Below, piece by piece: positions 24,130 to 34,386 of a stretch of 64,000 bases of DNA (positions within the stretch are counted from its first letter, which is position 1; every line of letters starts with the position of its first letter). The notes below the pieces were generated by a model. That model saw only the letters and a program-made list of their open reading frames with translations, did no database searches and had not been told where the DNA came from. The DNA is from Delphinus delphis (Eukaryota; Chordata; Mammalia; Artiodactyla; Delphinidae). The translations under genes were made by a program, and so were the position numbers. The stretch covers positions 86,313,488 through 86,377,487 of the forward strand of contig NC_082692.2 in NCBI RefSeq assembly GCF_949987515.2. Direction: 5' to 3'.

Positions 24130-24445
24130 ATGCTCTTATGTTAGAGATATGTGCAAAGTGTCAGGCAATCCAATGAAAGGAGCAACAAATGTCTAGCAGA
24201 GAGATGAGGAACACTCCACACAGAAGGGATAACATTTGAGCAGGGTCTAAAGGGAATGCTTGGGGGAAGGGCATTACAAGGAGAAGGAACAGCATGTGCA
24301 AAGGCCAGCAAGTGCACAGTCATGATGAGTTCTAGCAATGATGAGAACTTTTCTGTGCCAAGAGCAAAGAATGCTAGGGGTTGGCCTAGTGCAGAGAGTG
24401 GGTGGGCCAAGATGAGGCCAGAGAGTCTGGGAGATATTAGGAAGA
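24130..24445 (-). repeat. L2-like LINE fragment
   Basis: 'gggaagggcattacaaggag' and 'gaacagcatgtgcaaaggcc' are a familiar antisense L2 signature, also seen at about 55110. Confidence 0.65.
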
Positions 24446-24620
24446 ACACTTATGGAATACTAGCAAGATTAGCTTTAGTCCCTGGGCCTGTGTTTCTCAA
24501 AGTGTGGTCCCAGGGATCACCTTTATTAGAATCACCCTGGACCGTGGTTCTTAAAACATGGTCCCTGAACCAGTAGCATCAATATTACTTGGGAACTTGT
24601 TAGAAATGAAGATTCTGGGG

Positions 24621-25257
24621 GGGGCTTCCTTGGTGCACAGTGGTTAAGAATTCACCTGCCAATGCAGGGGACATGGGTTTGATCCCTGGTCCAGGAAGAG
24701 CCCGCGTGCCACGGTGCAACGAAGCCCACGTGCCACAACTACTGAGCCTGCGCTCTAGGGCCCACATGCTGCAACTACTGAGCTCACATGCTGCAACTAC
24801 TGAAGCCTGCGTGCCTAGAGCCCATGCTCTGCAACAAGAGAAGCCATCGCAATGAGAAGCCCACGCACCGCAATGAAGAGTAGCCCGCGCTCACCGCAGC
24901 TAGAGAAAGCCCACACGCAGCACCGAAGACCCAATGCAGACAAAAATAAAAATTAAACAAACAGGGCTTCCCTGGTGGTGCAGTGGTTGAGAATCTGCCT
25001 GCCAGTGCAGGGGAGACGGGTTCGAGCCCTGGTCTGAGAAGATCCCACATGCCGTGGAGCAACTGGGCCCGTGAGCCACAACTACTGAGCCTGCGTGTCT
25101 GGAGCCTGTGCTCCGCAATGGGAGAGGCCCGTGCACCGCGATGAAGAGTGGCCCCTGCTTACAACTAGAGAAAGCCCTCGCACAGAAACGAAGACCCCAC
25201 ACAGCCCAAAATAAATAAATAAATTTATATTAAAAAAAATTAAACAAAGAAGTGTCA
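24621..25257 (+). mobile_element. CHR-type SINE, sense, itself split by a second SINE
   Basis: Head GGGGCTTCCTTGGTGCACAG and long tRNA-unrelated body. TSD AAGATTCTGGGG at 24609-24620 and 25258-25269, perfect, lying outside the second SINE. So this copy inserted first into MER5A. Confidence 0.9.
24962..25237 (+). mobile_element. CHR-type SINE nested in the tail of another CHR SINE
   Basis: Head GGGCTTCCCTGGTGGTGCAG, B box GGTTCGAGCCC, tail of AAATAAAT units. TSD AATTAAACAAA at 24951-24961 and 25238-25248, perfect, and both copies lie within the A-rich tail of the outer SINE. Confidence 0.92.
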
Positions 25258-25679
25258 AAGATTCTGGGGCTCCACCCCAGGCCTACTGAATCAGAAACTT
25301 TAGAAGTGGGGCCCAGTAATCTGTGTTTTCATAAGCCCTCCAGGTAGTTTTGATGCAGACTGATTTGAGAACCACTGACCTGGGAGTTTGATGAAATGGA
25401 TATTTCTGGCTCCTACCTCCAGCCTACTAAGTCAGGATCTCTGTGGTAAGGGCCTAGAATGCCCATTTTTATCAAGCTCCCCGAGTAATGCTAACTCACT
25501 CTAAACCATGAGAATGACAGTCTAGGTGGTGTGTCATCAGTAATAGATTTTAGGATGCTAGAGGAGATGACAGGAACTGGAAATTCCTGAAAGAAGAGAA
25601 GGCACTGGGCACTCCTAGAAAGGAAGATGAGACAAGAAACTATGGTGATTTTGACAAACACACATTGGAGCATGCCATT

Positions 25680-26430
25680 TCCTTGCTTAAAACATCCTAC
25701 TTTTTATCACCCTAAAGATGAGAACCAGTCTCGTTAACATGGCTTAGAAGGAATCACAGTTTCCAGCTTCTGGCTTCCTTATCCTTGCTCTGCTCTCCCT
25801 CACCCACCATCCTCCCACCCTCCTCCAGTTTCCCTGAACACATCTTTCCCCCTGCTGTCTGAAGCCTCTGCATCTTTAATTTCCTCAGCTCTTTCCCAAC
25901 ATGAATCATTTTCAAGTCTCAACCCAAACATCACCTTTTCAGAGAGATCTCCCCTGACCACCCCACCCGAAGCGGCTTCCCCCACATGGCTTTCATACCA
26001 TATTATCCTGTATATTTCCTTCTTCTTTTTTTTTTTTTTTTTGCGGTACGTGGGCCTCTCACTGTTGTGGCCTCTCCCGTTGCGGAGCACAGGCTCCGGA
26101 CGCGCAGGCTCAGCGGCCATGGCTCACGGGCCCAGCCGCTCCGCGGCATGCGGGATCCTCCCGGACCGGGGCACGAACCCGCGTCCCCCGCATCAGCAGG
26201 CGGACTCCCAACCACTGCGCCACCAGGGAAGCCCTATTTCCTTCTTAGAACTTACTGCAATCTATAAATCCTGGGCCTTTACTTAGTTGTCTACTTCCTT
26301 TACGTTTCTCTGTCCCACTAGACTGTAAGATCCAGGAGACTGTACCTTACTCACCACGGTCTCTACAGACCAGCGTCTGGCATAAAATACACACTCTCAG
26401 AATTTCCTGGGCTCAGCTTTATGTTCTAAG
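25680..26430 (+). repeat. L2 LINE 3' region, sense, split by a SINE
   Basis: 'tcaacccaaacatcaccttt', 'tcagagagatctcccctgac' and, beyond the SINE, 'ctagactgtaagatccagga' and 'accagcgtctggcataaaat' are in L2 order. Confidence 0.8.
26025..26234 (-). mobile_element. CHR-type SINE, antisense, young form
   Basis: T-run then GCGGTACGTGGGCC... to CAGGGAAGCCC. TSD TATTTCCTTCTT at 26013-26024 and 26235-26246, perfect. Inserted in an L2. Confidence 0.93.
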
Positions 26431-26935
26431 TCTGCGACTTTGCTGATCGAGGCTGACTCCTTCCCCGCTTTCCTACTCCACACTTCTGGGTGGTGACACT
26501 AACAAAATCTACATATAGTTAGGCCATTGCAGAAGTGGCATAGCTTGTGACAACCCAGAAGACAGATCCCATCAATGTGATTTGTGGTTGTCTGGAAAGT
26601 CTTTAGGGACTGAGTTGGAATAAAAGATGAAATTATACTCTTGGCAGAAAAAAAAAAAAAAGGAAAAAATATTCCAACTAACAGATACATCTTGGAAACA
26701 AAAAACAACACAGAGGTATTATTTTTCGTACTCATCAGATTGACAAAAATTACTGAGTCCACAAGTGGGTGTACAGTGACATACTTTCGGAAGGTGACAG
26801 CTCTGTTTGAGGAAGTTCATAGGCACTGCTGATTAAAAACGTGCCTCTCCAACAATTAGTGTCCTGGAGAAATGGTCATGAGGAGGCTTGCAGTAGCACA
26901 GGTAATAATAACAGCATAAAAATGCAATAAAAGAT
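26430..26935. other. Intergenic stretch without a recognised feature
   Basis: Only an A-run (26647-26661) and A/T-rich text. No gene or clear repeat. Confidence 0.5.
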
Positions 26936-26947
26936 TTGCCAAGTCCT

Positions 26948-27284
26948 GTGCTTCCCTGGTGGTGCAGTGGTGAAGAATCCGCCTGCCAATGCGGGGGACA
27001 CAGGTTCGAGCTCTGGTCCGGGAAGATCCCACCTGCCGCGGAGCAACTAAGCTCATGTGCCACAACTACAGAGGCTGCGCTCTAGAGCCCGCGAGCCACA
27101 ACTACTGAGCCTGCATGCCACAACTACTGAAGCCCACGTGCCTAGAGCCCGTGCTCCGCAACAAGAGAAGCCACTGCCACGAGAAGCTTGTGCACCACAA
27201 CAGAGTAGCCCCCGCTCGCTGGAACTAGAGAAAAACTGGCGCGCAGCAATGAAGACCCAACGCAGTCAAAAAAAAAAAAAAAAA
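26948..27284 (+). mobile_element. CHR-type SINE, sense, long form
   Basis: Head GTGCTTCCCTGGTGGTGCAG, long tRNA-unrelated body, A-run tail. TSD TTGCCAAGTCCT at 26936-26947 and 27285-27296, perfect. Confidence 0.92.
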
Positions 27285-27296
27285 TTGCCAAGTCCT

Positions 27297-27625
27297 ACCC
27301 CAGGATCTCTTTTAATCCTCAGTCTTTTATGAGGTGAATACTGTCTATTTTATAAAGGAGGACACTGAGATTTGAATTATACAAGGCCTGGTTTTTAATA
27401 CAGAAAAACTGGAGTAGTTGTATGTGTGATTCATAGACGACTGGTTGAATAACAATACTCCATCTATACTTCAAAGTACTACACAAAATAAGATTTTAAT
27501 TAGTATATCTAAAATAAAACAGGAAGATCCCAAGACATATTGTTAAGTAAAAAACCAAAACTCAAACTGCAGAAGAATGCGTTACCTTTTGAGATAAATT
27601 TAAGCCAAGAAGAACTACTTCAATA
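27297..27625. other. Intergenic stretch with a short MIR-like scrap
   Basis: 27300-27385 ('tcctcagtcttttatgaggt', 'aaaggaggacactgagattt') may be antisense MIR. The rest is A-rich and unrecognised. Confidence 0.4.
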
Positions 27626-28500
27626 AATGTTTATGCACCAAATATTTATTTATTTATTTATTTTTTATTTTATTTTTTTTTGCGGTATGTGGGCCTCTCA
27701 CTGTTGTGGCCTCTCCTGTTGCGGAGCACAGGCTCCGGACACACAGGCTCAGCGGCCATGGCTCACGGGCCCAGCCGCTCCGCGGCATGTGGGATCTTCC
27801 CGGACCGGGGCACGAACCCGTGTCCCCTGCATTGGCAGGCGGACTCTCAACCACTGCGCCACCAGGGAAGCTCTGCACCAAATATTTACTGAGCCCCTGT
27901 GGTGTTACAGACACTGCACAAAGCTTCGAGACACTTGGGACAAACCAGGGAACAAAAGAGTTTTCTGTCCTCAGGGTGTTTATGTTCTAGTGATGCAGAG
28001 ACATGCAATAAACAAAATTTTAAAAGGAAATTACATAATATGAGATGAGAAGGGCTAGGAGCAAAAGAAATAGGGGCTGGGGAGAGAGGAGCTGGTTGAA
28101 GGGTGCAGGGGAAGATGGAGGGCGCCATGGCACTTAGTGTGGCCTGAGTAGGCCTCTGTTGAGAAGGTGGTACTCAAGGGGATGAGAGGGTCACGTGGAT
28201 ATCCCAGGGAAGAGGGATCCAGGCAGAAGGAAGAGCTAGGGCACCATCCTAAGTGGGGAGTGTACTCGCAGGTTAAAAGTACATCATGGAGGTCACAGAG
28301 GCCCGAGTGCTTGAAGAAGGGCTGGGGGCAGGGGACGAGGTTGGGGGAGGGAGGGGCAGACTGTGCATAGAGGCCCCAGGGCAAGGACTGTGGCTTTTCC
28401 TCTGAGTGGAATGAGGGGATTGGCACATGATCGGATCCTCTTATGAAAAACCCTGGCTGCTGTGTTGAAAATAAATTGTAGGAAGGCGAGGACAGAAGGC
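27625..28500 (-). repeat. L2 LINE relic, antisense, split by a SINE
   Basis: Left 'ttcaataaatgtttatgcac' and right 'tactgagcccctgtggtg', 'gtttatgttctagtgatgca' are antisense L2 3' end. 28040-28500 ('gaggcccgagtgcttgaaga', 'aaccctggctgctgtgttga') continues the L2-like text. Confidence 0.7.
27649..27873 (-). mobile_element. CHR-type SINE, antisense, young form
   Basis: TTTATTTTATT-rich tail then GCGGTATGTGGGCC... to CACCAGGGAAGC. TSD TGCACCAAATATTTA at 27634-27648 and 27874-27888, perfect. The tail contains A interruptions, unlike the plain T-runs of the other young copies. Confidence 0.92.
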
Positions 28501-29725
28501 AGGAGAACATTTGGAGGCTGTTGTAATACTACAGGTGAGACACGTAAACACCTAAGAAACATCTGGAAAGATTTACTACAAACTCATAAAGCTCCGTCTA
28601 GCTGTGGTGGGTATTGGGTGAGGGAGACCATCTTAAGAGATGTTTGCTTGCTCTGTAGTCTTTGAATTGCTTTATAAAACATTCTTTATCAGTTATTTGA
28701 AAAGTTTAAAATGACTATTATTATCATTATAAATACTAATAATATTTACCCTTCCTTCTGGAATAATTCAGTCTCAAACCAGTTAAGTGTGGCCAAGAAA
28801 AGTAGGAATTTGCAAGGGGGTGGGGGGAAGTAGCCTGGTGCAGGGTGTCAGAGCCCAAGACAGGTGAGAAAGGCCACTGTTAAAGGGACTGGTGATAGGT
28901 CGCTTGCATAACAGGGAGACTGATAGAATAAAAGAATATATTGAGGAGAATGGCAACACACACAAGGTTCAATGTTGGAGAGTTATGTATATGGAAAGGG
29001 AGAAAACTAGAATGAATCCTCCTGTGTTGGATTGGAATTGGAAGCTGAGAACTCATAGTTTTCACTATCTATCTGTATATAGATAGATAGACAGATAGAT
29101 AGATAGATAGATGGATATAGCTAGATATAGAAATAAATATATATGTGGAGGGCCTAGAAGCAATGACATCCCAATGGTCATGAACACCCTAGCAGCCTCA
29201 TCTAGGTTTCTAAATAGCATTCTCCACGAAAAGGAATTGGGGCTTCTTGGAGAAATGGCTAATTCCAGGGCTGGGGAAGGAAGATGCAAGATGAGCCTGG
29301 AATACCTTTTTGTACCCGACAATAAAGAAGTGTTCCAAGACTGATGGGGACACGTCAAAAGGATGCAGAAGCCAGCTTGAAGAAGGTTCCACTGGCCAAG
29401 TATAGGACAATTTAGGTATCAAAATAAATAATGATAGCAATGAATCATAACCCATTGAATAAAATAGGAATCAGTGAGTCTAAATTATTATAAATAAAAC
29501 ATGAATCAATGACAGGAGATGACACTTTCCTTTTGGTAGGATGCCAACTAATAAATGTAAAAGGAACGATGGAATTAGAAAACCACCATTTGGCAACCAT
29601 CATAGTCATAATTAATTCAGCCAAGAAACGTCAATGGAGGCGAGAACTCAGGAGTGAACATTTGATGAGAAATGGGATATTTACAAAGTTTCAAAGGACC
29701 TTCCCACAAAAATCGTTTAATGACT
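28500..29725. other. Intergenic stretch; one (GATA)n microsatellite
   Basis: Unrecognised A-rich text except for GATA repeats at about 29080-29112. No coding signal. Confidence 0.5.
29080..29112. repeat. (GATA)n microsatellite
   Basis: About eight GATA units with one GACA variant, followed by a GATG; candidate polymorphic tetranucleotide. Confidence 0.95.
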
Positions 29726-30125
29726 ATAGTGGGCTGAATGGTAGCCCCAAAATGATTATGTCTGCATCCTAATCTCTGGAACCTGTGACTGTTATCTTCC
29801 TGGGAAAAAGAATGTTTGTACATGTAATTTAAGAATCTTGAGCTGAGGAGATCAGCCTGGATAACCAGATGGGCTCTTAATCCAATAACTAGTGTCCTTT
29901 TAAGAGTAAGGTCAAGGGAGAAGTGATAGAAGAGGCAACGTGATCACAGGGGCAGAGATGGGAGGGATGCATGCAGCCACACGTCAAGGAATGCCGACAG
30001 TCAGCAGGAGCTGGGAGGGGGAAAGAACAGACTCTTCCCTAGACCCTCCAGAGGGAATGTGGGCTGCCTTACATCCTGATCTCAGACTCCTGGCCTCCAG
30101 AACGGAGAGTCCCTGATCCTATGGC
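29726..30125 (+). mobile_element. MLT1-like solo LTR (ERVL-MaLR), sense
   Basis: 'agtgggctgaatggtagccc', 'ctggataaccagatgggctc' and 'gaatgccgacagtcagcagg' are in MLT1 order. The 3' part (polyA region) is missing or replaced. No internal retroviral sequence is present. Old and degenerate. Confidence 0.75.
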
Positions 30126-30960
30126 CTGCCCTTCCCTCCTCATAAATTCCCATTTCGTTCACACAGTTTGAAGTGCACCCCCATTACTGCAGTCAGACTT
30201 CATGCAGGCATCCACCCAGGCAGTACTAACTACTGTCTGCCAGCCTCCTATCTTAACACTGGTCTTCAGCCCAGAGTGGCTGCCAGTGGCCACCACACCG
30301 TCGTGGTACCACAGAACACAACCCTGGGTCTTTCGGAGCACACCCTTTGTTGCCCTTATTTCCAATAAAGAAACAGTTAGCTTTTGAAAGTCTCTGGAAA
30401 AAAGTGAACCTTGCGGATAGGTGAAACTATTCTCTTATTTGTTTAGAAACCTGGATTCACTCTAATTTGTCCACCTTCCAACCTCAGCTTCATCCTGGCA
30501 CTCGTTGCAATATACAAATAAGGACTAGAAAGCACGGATAAAAGGCCATGAGAATCAAAGAGCCTCCAAGTCTTTCTATTCGTATTTTAACACAGCCTGT
30601 TCTGTGCCCTTCAGCCCTTGTAGACGGTGTGTGGATTTTTCTAGACTTTTCCTCAATCTCCCATTCTTGTCCCTCCCCACAGGCTCATCTCAGAGGGATG
30701 GCCCAACTCCAGTCTTTCTCCCTGGGGTTATTTGAAGATCCTTGCACATTTTTTTCGGACACAGTCCCAGCTGTTTTCTCTTTCCCGTTCTCCTGTCTCT
30801 ACCTTCTACCTTCTTCTCTGTCATCAGACTTTTCCCCTCTTGTGTACCCTCAGAGGAACGGGCCAGTCTTCTTGCATGTTTGCATTTAAGGGACTTCTCT
30901 TCTATTACACCCTGACTCTGCGGGGGAACAGATTCCAAGCACGCGTTCTCTGCGGTACCT
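30126..30960. other. Intergenic stretch without a recognised feature
   Basis: Pyrimidine-rich on the + strand. ORFs of about 60-113 codons have no recognisable domain and no intron signals were evident. Confidence 0.5.
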
Positions 30961-31200
30961 AGGAGGCCCTCACGGACAGCTTGCCTGGTTAATACCGTTC
31001 CCTCTGCCTTGGAAGCCTCTTCTCTTTTGGTGCAAATCCTTTCCAGTCTTTAAGTGAGGCCCTTCCAAATAGTAAAACTTCTATCTCTGCCTGAAAGAGA
31101 TGTCGCAGGCCTCTGACCACCTGATTTGCATACTTGCCTTCTACTTTGCATCAGAGTCTATAATTATGTTTTTTTCTTTCCTGGTCATTTGCAAACTTCT
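30960..31200 (+). repeat. L2-like LINE fragment, sense
   Basis: 'ccctctgccttggaagcctc' and 'tggtgcaaatcctttccagt' resemble the L2 3' region; diverged. Confidence 0.5.
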
Positions 31201-31204
31201 TGAG

Positions 31205-31735
31205 GACCAGAAAGAGTCTGGGCCTCTGAAACCAGTCTGGCTTTGAATCATGGGTCAGTCCCTTGCCTGTGTAGTTGTGTGACCTTGGACACGTTAGTTC
31301 ACTTCTTTATACCTTAGTTTGCTCTTATGTTAAGTGACGATAATAATATCACGTATAGGGGGACTTCCCTGGTGGCGCAGTGGTTAAGAATCCGCCTGCC
31401 AATGCAGGGGACATGGGTTTGAGCCCTGGTGCCACAACTACTGAAGCCCACACGCCTAGAGCCCGTGCTCCGCAAGAAGAGAAGCCACCGCCCTGAGAAG
31501 CCCGTGCTCCACAACGAAGAGTAGCCCCCGCTCTCGCCACAACTAGAGAAAGGAGAAATCCTGCATGCAGCAAGGAAGATCCAATGTAGCCAAAAATAAA
31601 TAAATATTTTAAAAAGTATATCACTTATAGGATTTTTGCAAGAATTAAATTAAATACTTTTATACAGTGCTTAGAAGAATGCTAGACACATAGAGAATAC
31701 TTAATATTAGCTGTTACTATTAATATTCTCCTTTG
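31205..31735 (+). repeat. MIR SINE, sense, split by a CHR SINE
   Basis: Left: 'tggctttgaatcatgggtca', 'gtgtgaccttggacacgtta', 'gataataata'. Right (from 31618): 'caagaattaaattaaatact', 'cagtgcttagaagaatgcta'. The two halves are colinear on MIR. Confidence 0.85.
31360..31617 (+). mobile_element. CHR-type SINE, sense, with internal deletion
   Basis: Head GGACTTCCCTGGTGGCGCAG. About 45 bases after the B box are missing (GAGCCCTGGT joins GCCACAACTACTG). TSD ATATCACGTATAGG at 31346-31359 and ATATCACTTATAGG at 31618-31631 (13 of 14). Inserted in MIR. Confidence 0.9.
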
Positions 31736-31741
31736 TGCATT

Positions 31742-32225
31742 GTTTATCTAGTGCTGTGTAACAAATTACCTCAGAATTTAGAAGCTGAGAACAATTATAA
31801 ACATTTGTCATCTTTCATAGTTTCTGTGGGTCAGGACTTGAGGTGCAGCTTAGATGGGTGGTTCTGACTTGGGATCCCTTATAAGGTTGCAGTCCAGATG
31901 CCAGCTGGGGCTGCAGTCATCGGAAGGATTTCCTGGGACTGGAGGACCCACGTTAAAGCCATCAATCCTTTCCATTTGGGCGTTTTCACAGGGCTGCTCT
32001 GATGTTCTTGTGACATGGCAGCTGGCTTCCTCTAGAAAGAGCAATCCAAGTGCCCAGAGCAGAAGCCTCAGCACCTTTTATGACCTAGCCTCAGAAGGCA
32101 AGTACCATCCCTTCCGCCACGCTATTGTTCACACGGACCCGCTCTCCCTGATTCACCTGGGAGAAGACTACACTGGGGCATGAACCCCAGGAGGCTAGGA
32201 TCTTCAGGGTCATTCGTGGAGGCTG
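31742..32225 (-). mobile_element. Probable old LTR element, antisense, family unsure
   Basis: 'tagtgctgtgtaacaaatta', 'tttctgtgggtcaggacttg', 'gacatggcagctggcttcct' and 'ttttatgacctagcctcaga' are a text found repeatedly in mammalian genomes, in the style of antisense MaLR/ERVL LTRs. The ORF through it has no retroviral domain. Confidence 0.6.
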
Positions 32226-32754
32226 GACGTCACATTTTATTCTGTTTTGCTCTAAGGGAGTTAGTACCAATAGGAGGCTCTAGCAATCGCAGACATTGGG
32301 AAGCATGCTGGCTAGAGAAGAATTCCAAGGAAGAAGGAAGAAATGAACCAAAGAAAATATTTCTTCAGCGTCATCCCTTGCTTCTTCTGCCCTTGCACTC
32401 TCAGCTTAAGCCAGACTGAACCTACCTGGCTCTTCTGTCTCATTTCAGCGCCCGTGCACCTAGTTCTTCTCTTTGAAAGCGTCTCCTCTCCACTTCACTT
32501 GGCTTCCTTCCTCTCAGAATTCAGCTCTCAAGCTTAAACGCTTCTACTTCCTCTAGGGAAACTTTCCCTCATTCCCTTCGGCTGACACTGCTGTGTGTAC
32601 TTTGTCTCCTTCCATGGACCTTATCCAGTTTTTGGAAGTTGAGGCATCTCCAAGTGAGGAGAACAGCTGATGAAAAGGGACAGAGCAAGGTGGGAGAAAT
32701 TAGCATGGTACGGTTTCTAACAGAAAGTTCCAGAAGAACTTTTGGCGATCATGG
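32226..32754. other. Intergenic stretch without a recognised feature
   Basis: Pyrimidine-rich text; 'cagctctcaagcttaaacgc' at about 32522 may be another L2 scrap. No gene seen. Confidence 0.4.
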
Positions 32755-32950
32755 AATCTTCTCTCAGTGCAAAAGTCACTAGCCACATGGGCCTATTGAA
32801 CACATGTAATGCGGCTAGTGTGACTGAGGAACTGAATTTCATTGACAAACTCAGGAACTGAATTTTTAATTTTATTTTTAATTAATTTAAATTTAAATAC
32901 CCATACGTGGCTAGTGGCAACTGTATTGTCCTGCACAGGCCATACAGGAA
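32755..32950. mobile_element. hAT-like MITE relic
   Basis: 'agtcactagccacatgggcc' and, near the other end, 'atacgtggctagtggcaact' are inverted counterparts flanking an A/T-rich centre ('tttaattttatttttaatta'). This is the known pattern of an old non-autonomous hAT element; family not resolved. Confidence 0.6.
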
Positions 32951-32959
32951 GACACCTGC

Positions 32960-33625
32960 TTAAACAGAGTACTGGGTGGCAGAGAGAGTGGCGGCTAAGC
33001 TTTGCTGTGTAGAGGGTAGGCTCCTTCAGACTGGAAGGGACCATAATAAACTAAATCCAGGGCATTGAAAGTGTTGGCCCACTGTGATGATGCCACCCTA
33101 ATACATCCCCTGCAAGGCTATTTGTAACTGAGCTGGATGCTTAGAACAGTGAAAGGGTCTCAAGATACTAGGGACTGGTTCTCTGATGGTAAAATCCAGA
33201 AAAGTATTTTTTTGCGGGGGGGGGGGGGTTGCCTACATCTGCCACCCAGGTTCAGGGTCAGAGCCACTATCTTTTAAGAGGGTCAACACTTGTGATGGCT
33301 GTGTCCAAATTTGCACCTTCTAACACCAGTCAAGAAATAGCTTTCTGTCCTCCCTTCCTCCCTCTCTCCCTTCCTTCCTTTCACAGATTTGTGTTAGACT
33401 TTGAGAAGAGAAGGTGGAACAGTGCAGTATCTTTTTCTTGAAAAGCTCACAGACATGAGAGGATAATAAAAATGTCCACACACTAGCTAGTTGCCAGATG
33501 TTCTGGGTTCTGCTGCCAGACTAGTTCTCTGCGCCTCAGCTATCCCATTTGTAAAATGTCAGGGCGGGAGAGCACTTCTGAGGTCTCTGCCCTCTGTAAC
33601 TTCCTGGGTGCTTATGTAATGTAAT
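32960..33625. other. Intergenic stretch with G-run and CCTT-rich tract
   Basis: A run of 13 G at 33216-33228 and a CCTTCC-rich tract at about 33349-33380 are the only notable features. Confidence 0.6.
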
Positions 33626-33627
33626 CA

Positions 33628-33870
33628 AAATCATAATGATAATAAAAACAGCAGCCACATTAAGTGTTTAAGCTCCAGGCACCCTGTGCGCTCAGTGCTT
33701 CATCATCGCCGTTTCACTCAAGTCTCAGGGCTGTTTTACAAACTTCCATTTTGCGGATGAGGTAACTGAGGCTACCGGAGTTTAAGTACGTCCGACAGGG
33801 AGTAAACAGTTGAGTTGGGCTTTAAATCCAGCTGGTTCCATTGCCTAAGCTTTTCATCCCTTTGCTGTGT
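33628..33870 (-). repeat. MIR SINE, antisense
   Basis: 'gataataaaaacagcagcca', 'cattttgcggatgaggtaac', 'tgaggctaccggagtttaag' in antisense MIR order. Confidence 0.8.
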
Positions 33871-33934
33871 GCCTTGCTTCTCTTCAAGGGTGGGTCATCG
33901 ACGAGCTTTGGATTGAGGCAAGGAGGTATTTTTG

Positions 33935-34165
33935 CTACGATTACTAGTAATAGTGAGTGCTTTTAAAATGCGTACTCTGACCACTAAGTGTACACACTCT
34001 CACCTGCTTTTCGCAGCCACCTAATAGAGTGGTCCATACTAGTGCTTTCACCGTACAGATGGGGAAAGTGAGGCTCAGAGAGGCTCAGTAAATTGCTCAA
34101 GGTCACACAGCTAGCAAATGGCAAGGACTCACATCCAGGGGGTCTGCGTCCCACACCCCTGCCTA
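33935..34165 (-). repeat. MIR SINE, antisense, just upstream of the PPP4R2 CpG island
   Basis: 'cgtacagatggggaaagtga', 'ggctcagagaggctcagtaa', 'ggtcacacagctagcaaatg' match the antisense MIR core very well. It ends where the CpG island begins. Confidence 0.88.
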
Positions 34166-34365
34166 GACCACTCCGTCTTCAGGTCGGCGCAGGTAGCTAG
34201 GGCCATCCCGGGGGAGAGGCGGGGCTACCGCCCCTGCCGGGTCTGCGGGGGACTGCCAGGGGCCACACGCCTCACCGCGCACGCGCTCTCGGGTTCCGGG
34301 TCTGGGCGCGCCGCGGGCGCGAGGACGGCGGCGGGGAGCGTGCGCGCGATGACGTGCCGGGCGCC

Positions 34366-34386
34366 ATGTTGGAGGGCTGGTGGTAG
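34366..34386 (+). other. Candidate minimal upstream ORF of PPP4R2 (6 codons)
   Basis: The ATG at 34366 opens a frame of six codons (MLEGWW) closed by TAG at 34384-34386. The frame is the same as that of the PPP4R2 coding sequence, and the ATG has G at -3. It overlaps the YY1-like CGCCATGTTGG. It counts as an upstream ORF only if transcription starts before it, which is not known here. Confidence 0.4.

Larger units (their letters stand above)
24542..25377 (-). mobile_element. MER5A-like hAT MITE, antisense, split by two SINEs
   Basis: Left part 24542-24620 ('gaaccagtagcatcaatatt', 'gggaacttgttagaaatg') and right part 25258-25377 ('tccaccccaggcctactgaa' to 'tttgagaaccactg') join into one MER5A-like element. 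8-base flanks ACCCTGGA (24534-24541) and ACCTGGGA (25378-25385) are a degenerate TSD. A further partial copy of the same kind may lie at 24487-24540. Confidence 0.8.

Noticed and set aside
24962..25040. tRNA gene calls on the SINE heads
   Set aside because: A and B boxes are present, but the folds are degenerate and each unit is fused to a SINE body with A-rich tail and TSD.
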